A stretch of DNA of 7,440 nt. It comes from JBDKJS01 sp039806065. Its GTDB lineage: Bacteria > Bacteroidota > Bacteroidia > AKYH767-A > 2013-40CM-41-45. Numbering within the stretch: position 1 is the stretch's first letter; the number at the start of each line of letters is the position of its first letter. This document shows positions 6,144 to 7,440 of the stretch, one piece after another. The stretch is taken from contig JBDKJS010000058.1 in assembly GCA_039806065.1 (NCBI GenBank), positions 1 to 7,440 on the forward strand. Direction: 5' to 3'. The notes beneath the pieces were generated by a model, which saw only the letters and a list, made by a program, of their open reading frames with translations, was not told the origin of the DNA and ran no database searches. The translations under genes were made by a program, and so were the position numbers.

Positions 6144-6749
6144 ATGACTAATCATGCACTTGCTAGCGATAGCGAACTCGTAAGCCGCTTTAAAGGTGGT
6201 TGCCAATCATCCATTAAAATTCTTGTTGACCGCCACAAACAGCGTATTTTTTCATCCATCTACTTTTTAGTAAAGGATAGAGAATTGGCTGAAGATTTGT
6301 TTCAAGATGTTTTTATAAAAATTATTACTTGCATAAATGACAATAGGTATAATGATCAAGGTAAGTTTTTACCATGGGCGCTGCGAATTTCTCATAATTT
6401 AGTAATAGATTATTTTAGGAAAAATAAGCTCATGCCATTACAGCATGATACTGAAACCTATAGTGTATTCGATTATCTGGCCAATGAGCAGCGAAATGCC
6501 GAACAACAGTTAATTCATACTGAAAGAATTAACAAGGTAAAGCAACTCATTCAAATGCTGCCGGCTGAGCAGCGAGAGGTAGTAATGCTACGCCACTATG
6601 GTGAGTTGTCTTTTAAAGAAATAGCAGATCATTTGAATATCAATATTAATACGGCCTTGGGCCGGATGCACTATGCTGTGCTTAAGATGCGAGAACTGAT
6701 GCATGCTGAAGAAAATTTAGAAAAAGTCAAGGTTGGTAAAATAAAGTAA
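6144..6749 (+). CDS. ECF-type (sigma-70 family) RNA polymerase sigma factor
   Basis: This 201-residue protein has the two-domain layout of ECF sigma factors and lacks regions 1 and 3. Sigma-2 spans about 11-97, with the core-binding helix RELAEDLFQDVFIKI (46-60) and the -10-reading segment FLPWALRISHNLVIDYFRK (75-93). A linker rich in Glu, Asn and Gln follows. Sigma-4 spans about 130-186, with LPAEQREVVMLRHYGELSFK (139-158) and the helix-turn-helix FKEIADHLNININTALGRMH (157-176), which would read the -35 element. A charged tail closes the protein. The ATG at 6144 is the only usable start, since an in-frame stop lies at 6123-6125. The gene leads a short operon with the 73-codon gene 38 nt downstream and has a consensus promoter. 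No FecR-type anti-sigma or SusC/D gene follows. The regulon cannot be told from this window. Confidence 0.93.
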   Translation: MTNHALASDSELVSRFKGGCQSSIKILVDRHKQRIFSSIYFLVKDRELAEDLFQDVFIKIITCINDNRYNDQGKFLPWALRISHNLVIDYFRKNKLMPLQHDTETYSVFDYLANEQRNAEQQLIHTERINKVKQLIQMLPAEQREVVMLRHYGELSFKEIADHLNININTALGRMHYAVLKMRELMHAEENLEKVKVGKIK

Positions 6750-6787
6750 AAATGGCTGCGTTATTTGGAGTACTAAACCAATAATGC

Positions 6788-7009
6788 ATGAGTAAAACTA
6801 CTACTAAAGAATTGATTAAGTACGCATATAATGATGCGAATATTTCGGAAAGTCATCAAACGCAAGTGGCTATTGATGGTGATCCATTGATTGCTCAAGA
6901 TTATGCTGAACTTCTTCAAACATTGGCCTTGCTTGATGGCTTCAAACAATGCCCCTCTCAACAAACAGTTGATCGTATTTTGAAATTTGCAGATCAGTAT
7001 AAACATTAA
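6788..7009 (+). CDS. Small hypothetical protein, candidate partner or regulator of the ECF sigma factor
   Basis: A 73-residue soluble protein encoded 38 nt after the sigma gene and before a strong terminator, so the two are probably co-transcribed. I do not recognise a named domain. Three segments look helical: about 6-17 (TKELIKYAYNDA), 33-52 (PLIAQDYAELLQTLALLDGF) and 57-72 (SQQTVDRILKFADQYK). There is no signal peptide or membrane segment. Cys55, His23 and His73 do not form the HxxxCxxC zinc motif of ZAS anti-sigma factors. The opening pattern (ELIKYAYND, then an acidic middle, then SxxxVDRILKFA) recalls small proteins I have seen after ECF sigma genes in Bacteroidota and the cytoplasmic part of some anti-sigma factors; this is from memory and unverified. 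The ATG at 6788 is chosen because the overlapping ATG at 6784 reaches a stop after three codons. An anti-sigma role is inference. Confidence 0.75.
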   Translation: MSKTTTKELIKYAYNDANISESHQTQVAIDGDPLIAQDYAELLQTLALLDGFKQCPSQQTVDRILKFADQYKH

Positions 7010-7030
7010 TAATTGGCAAGTTTCATGGTG

Positions 7031-7067
7031 AATAGTCGTGGCGAAAGCGCTGCGGCTATTTTTATTT
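7031..7067 (+). terminator. Intrinsic terminator of the sigma-factor operon
   Basis: Bases 7031-7042 pair with 7049-7060 in an uninterrupted 12-bp stem (nine Watson-Crick and three G-T pairs) around the 6-nt loop GAAAGC. The base of the stem runs straight into TTTATTT (7061-7067). The GC-rich stem stands out in AT-rich DNA, begins 21 nt after the stop of the 73-codon gene and ends before nth, so it should separate the two transcription units. Confidence 0.78.
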
Positions 7068-7110
7068 AAAATATGTTCGTTCTTCATTGCTAATCTAGTA
7101 TTTTAGTGCC

Positions 7111-7440
7111 ATGGCAATGAAACGCAAAGAAAGGTATCAAAATATTTTAAATTATTTTGAAGCCAATCATCCCGATGCTCAAACGGAATTAGAATTTAAA
7201 AATCCCTTTCAGTTATTGGTGGCAGTTATTCTTTCTGCCCAGTGTACTGATGTAAGAGTAAATCAAACCACACCAAGTTTGTTTAATCATTACCCTGATG
7301 CTAAGGCCATGGCAGCTGCAAAGGTAGAAGATGTGTTTAAGCTTATTAAAAGTATCTCCTACCCTAATAATAAAAGCAAACATTTGGTGGCCATGTCTCA
7401 AATGTTGTTGAAAGACTTTAATGGTAGTGTACCATCCGAT
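7111..7440 (+). CDS. nth: Endonuclease III, 5' part only (runs off the window)
   Basis: Endonuclease III is a DNA glycosylase/AP lyase that removes oxidised pyrimidines in base-excision repair. The 110 visible codons cover the N-terminal helical part: MKRKERYQNILNYFE (3-17), NPFQLLVAVILSAQCTD (31-47), then VRVNQTTPSLFNHYPDA and a conserved SISYPNNKSKHL segment. These match my memory of Bacteroidota Nth closely. The catalytic Lys in the helix-hairpin-helix, the catalytic Asp and the 4Fe-4S cysteines lie beyond the window and cannot be checked. Two in-frame ATGs are possible (7111 and 7117); the second gives the usual MKRKERY start, and an in-frame stop at 7096-7098 rules out anything longer. 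A weak -7 box (TATGTTCG, 7072-7079) without a good -33 partner lies upstream; together with the terminator before it, it suggests a separate transcript from the sigma operon. Confidence 0.93.
   Translation, partial: MAMKRKERYQNILNYFEANHPDAQTELEFKNPFQLLVAVILSAQCTDVRVNQTTPSLFNHYPDAKAMAAAKVEDVFKLIKSISYPNNKSKHLVAMSQMLLKDFNGSVPSD

Noticed and set aside
6773..7087. 104-codon minus-strand reading frame
   Set aside because: It lies opposite the 73-codon gene and the operon terminator, with no recognisable product; the plus-strand gene has better context.
7213..7401. 62-codon minus-strand reading frame
   Set aside because: It is antisense to conserved nth codons.

Overview
The window looks like chromosomal DNA from a Bacteroidota bacterium. 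The evidence is AT-rich sequence, few Shine-Dalgarno sites, and several promoters of the Bacteroidota type (TTTG, about 19 nt, then TAnnTTTG). The proteins also fit: a TolB-propeller/Omp85 fusion, a Bacteroidota-style RuvB, LpxD and endonuclease III. LpxD means a lipid A-making, two-membrane cell. The genus cannot be named from this sequence alone. No mobile element, CRISPR array, tRNA or rRNA was seen.

Layout. 1-227 (minus) is the 5' part of a secreted DUF1579-like gene with its own promoter. 321-3566 (minus) is a large outer-membrane protein: signal peptide, a peptidase-like domain that has lost its zinc-binding motif, a TolB-like propeller, a lysine-rich linker and an Omp85-type barrel. 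3567-3680 is a divergent promoter region. 3681-4700 (plus) is ruvB. 4702-5739 (minus) is lpxD, whose stop codon lies 1 nt from that of ruvB; a shared hairpin covers both stops. 5740-6143 is a 404-nt intergenic region with a textbook Bacteroidota promoter and three copies of a 9-10 nt motif. 6144-6749 (plus) is an ECF sigma factor, followed by a 73-codon gene (6788-7009) that may encode its regulator. A strong intrinsic terminator (7031-7067) closes this pair. 7111-7440 (plus) is the 5' part of nth.

How the genes relate. The window is mostly housekeeping: envelope biogenesis (Omp85-like protein, LpxD), recombination (RuvB) and base-excision repair (Nth). The most distinctive pieces are the three-domain outer-membrane protein and the compact sigma/small-protein unit. 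That unit lacks the transmembrane FecR-type anti-sigma and SusC/D genes often found beside Bacteroidota ECF sigma factors. Its promoter spacer carries one copy of the repeated motif, so an operator is possible. No link between the sigma unit and nth is shown beyond adjacency, and a terminator separates them.
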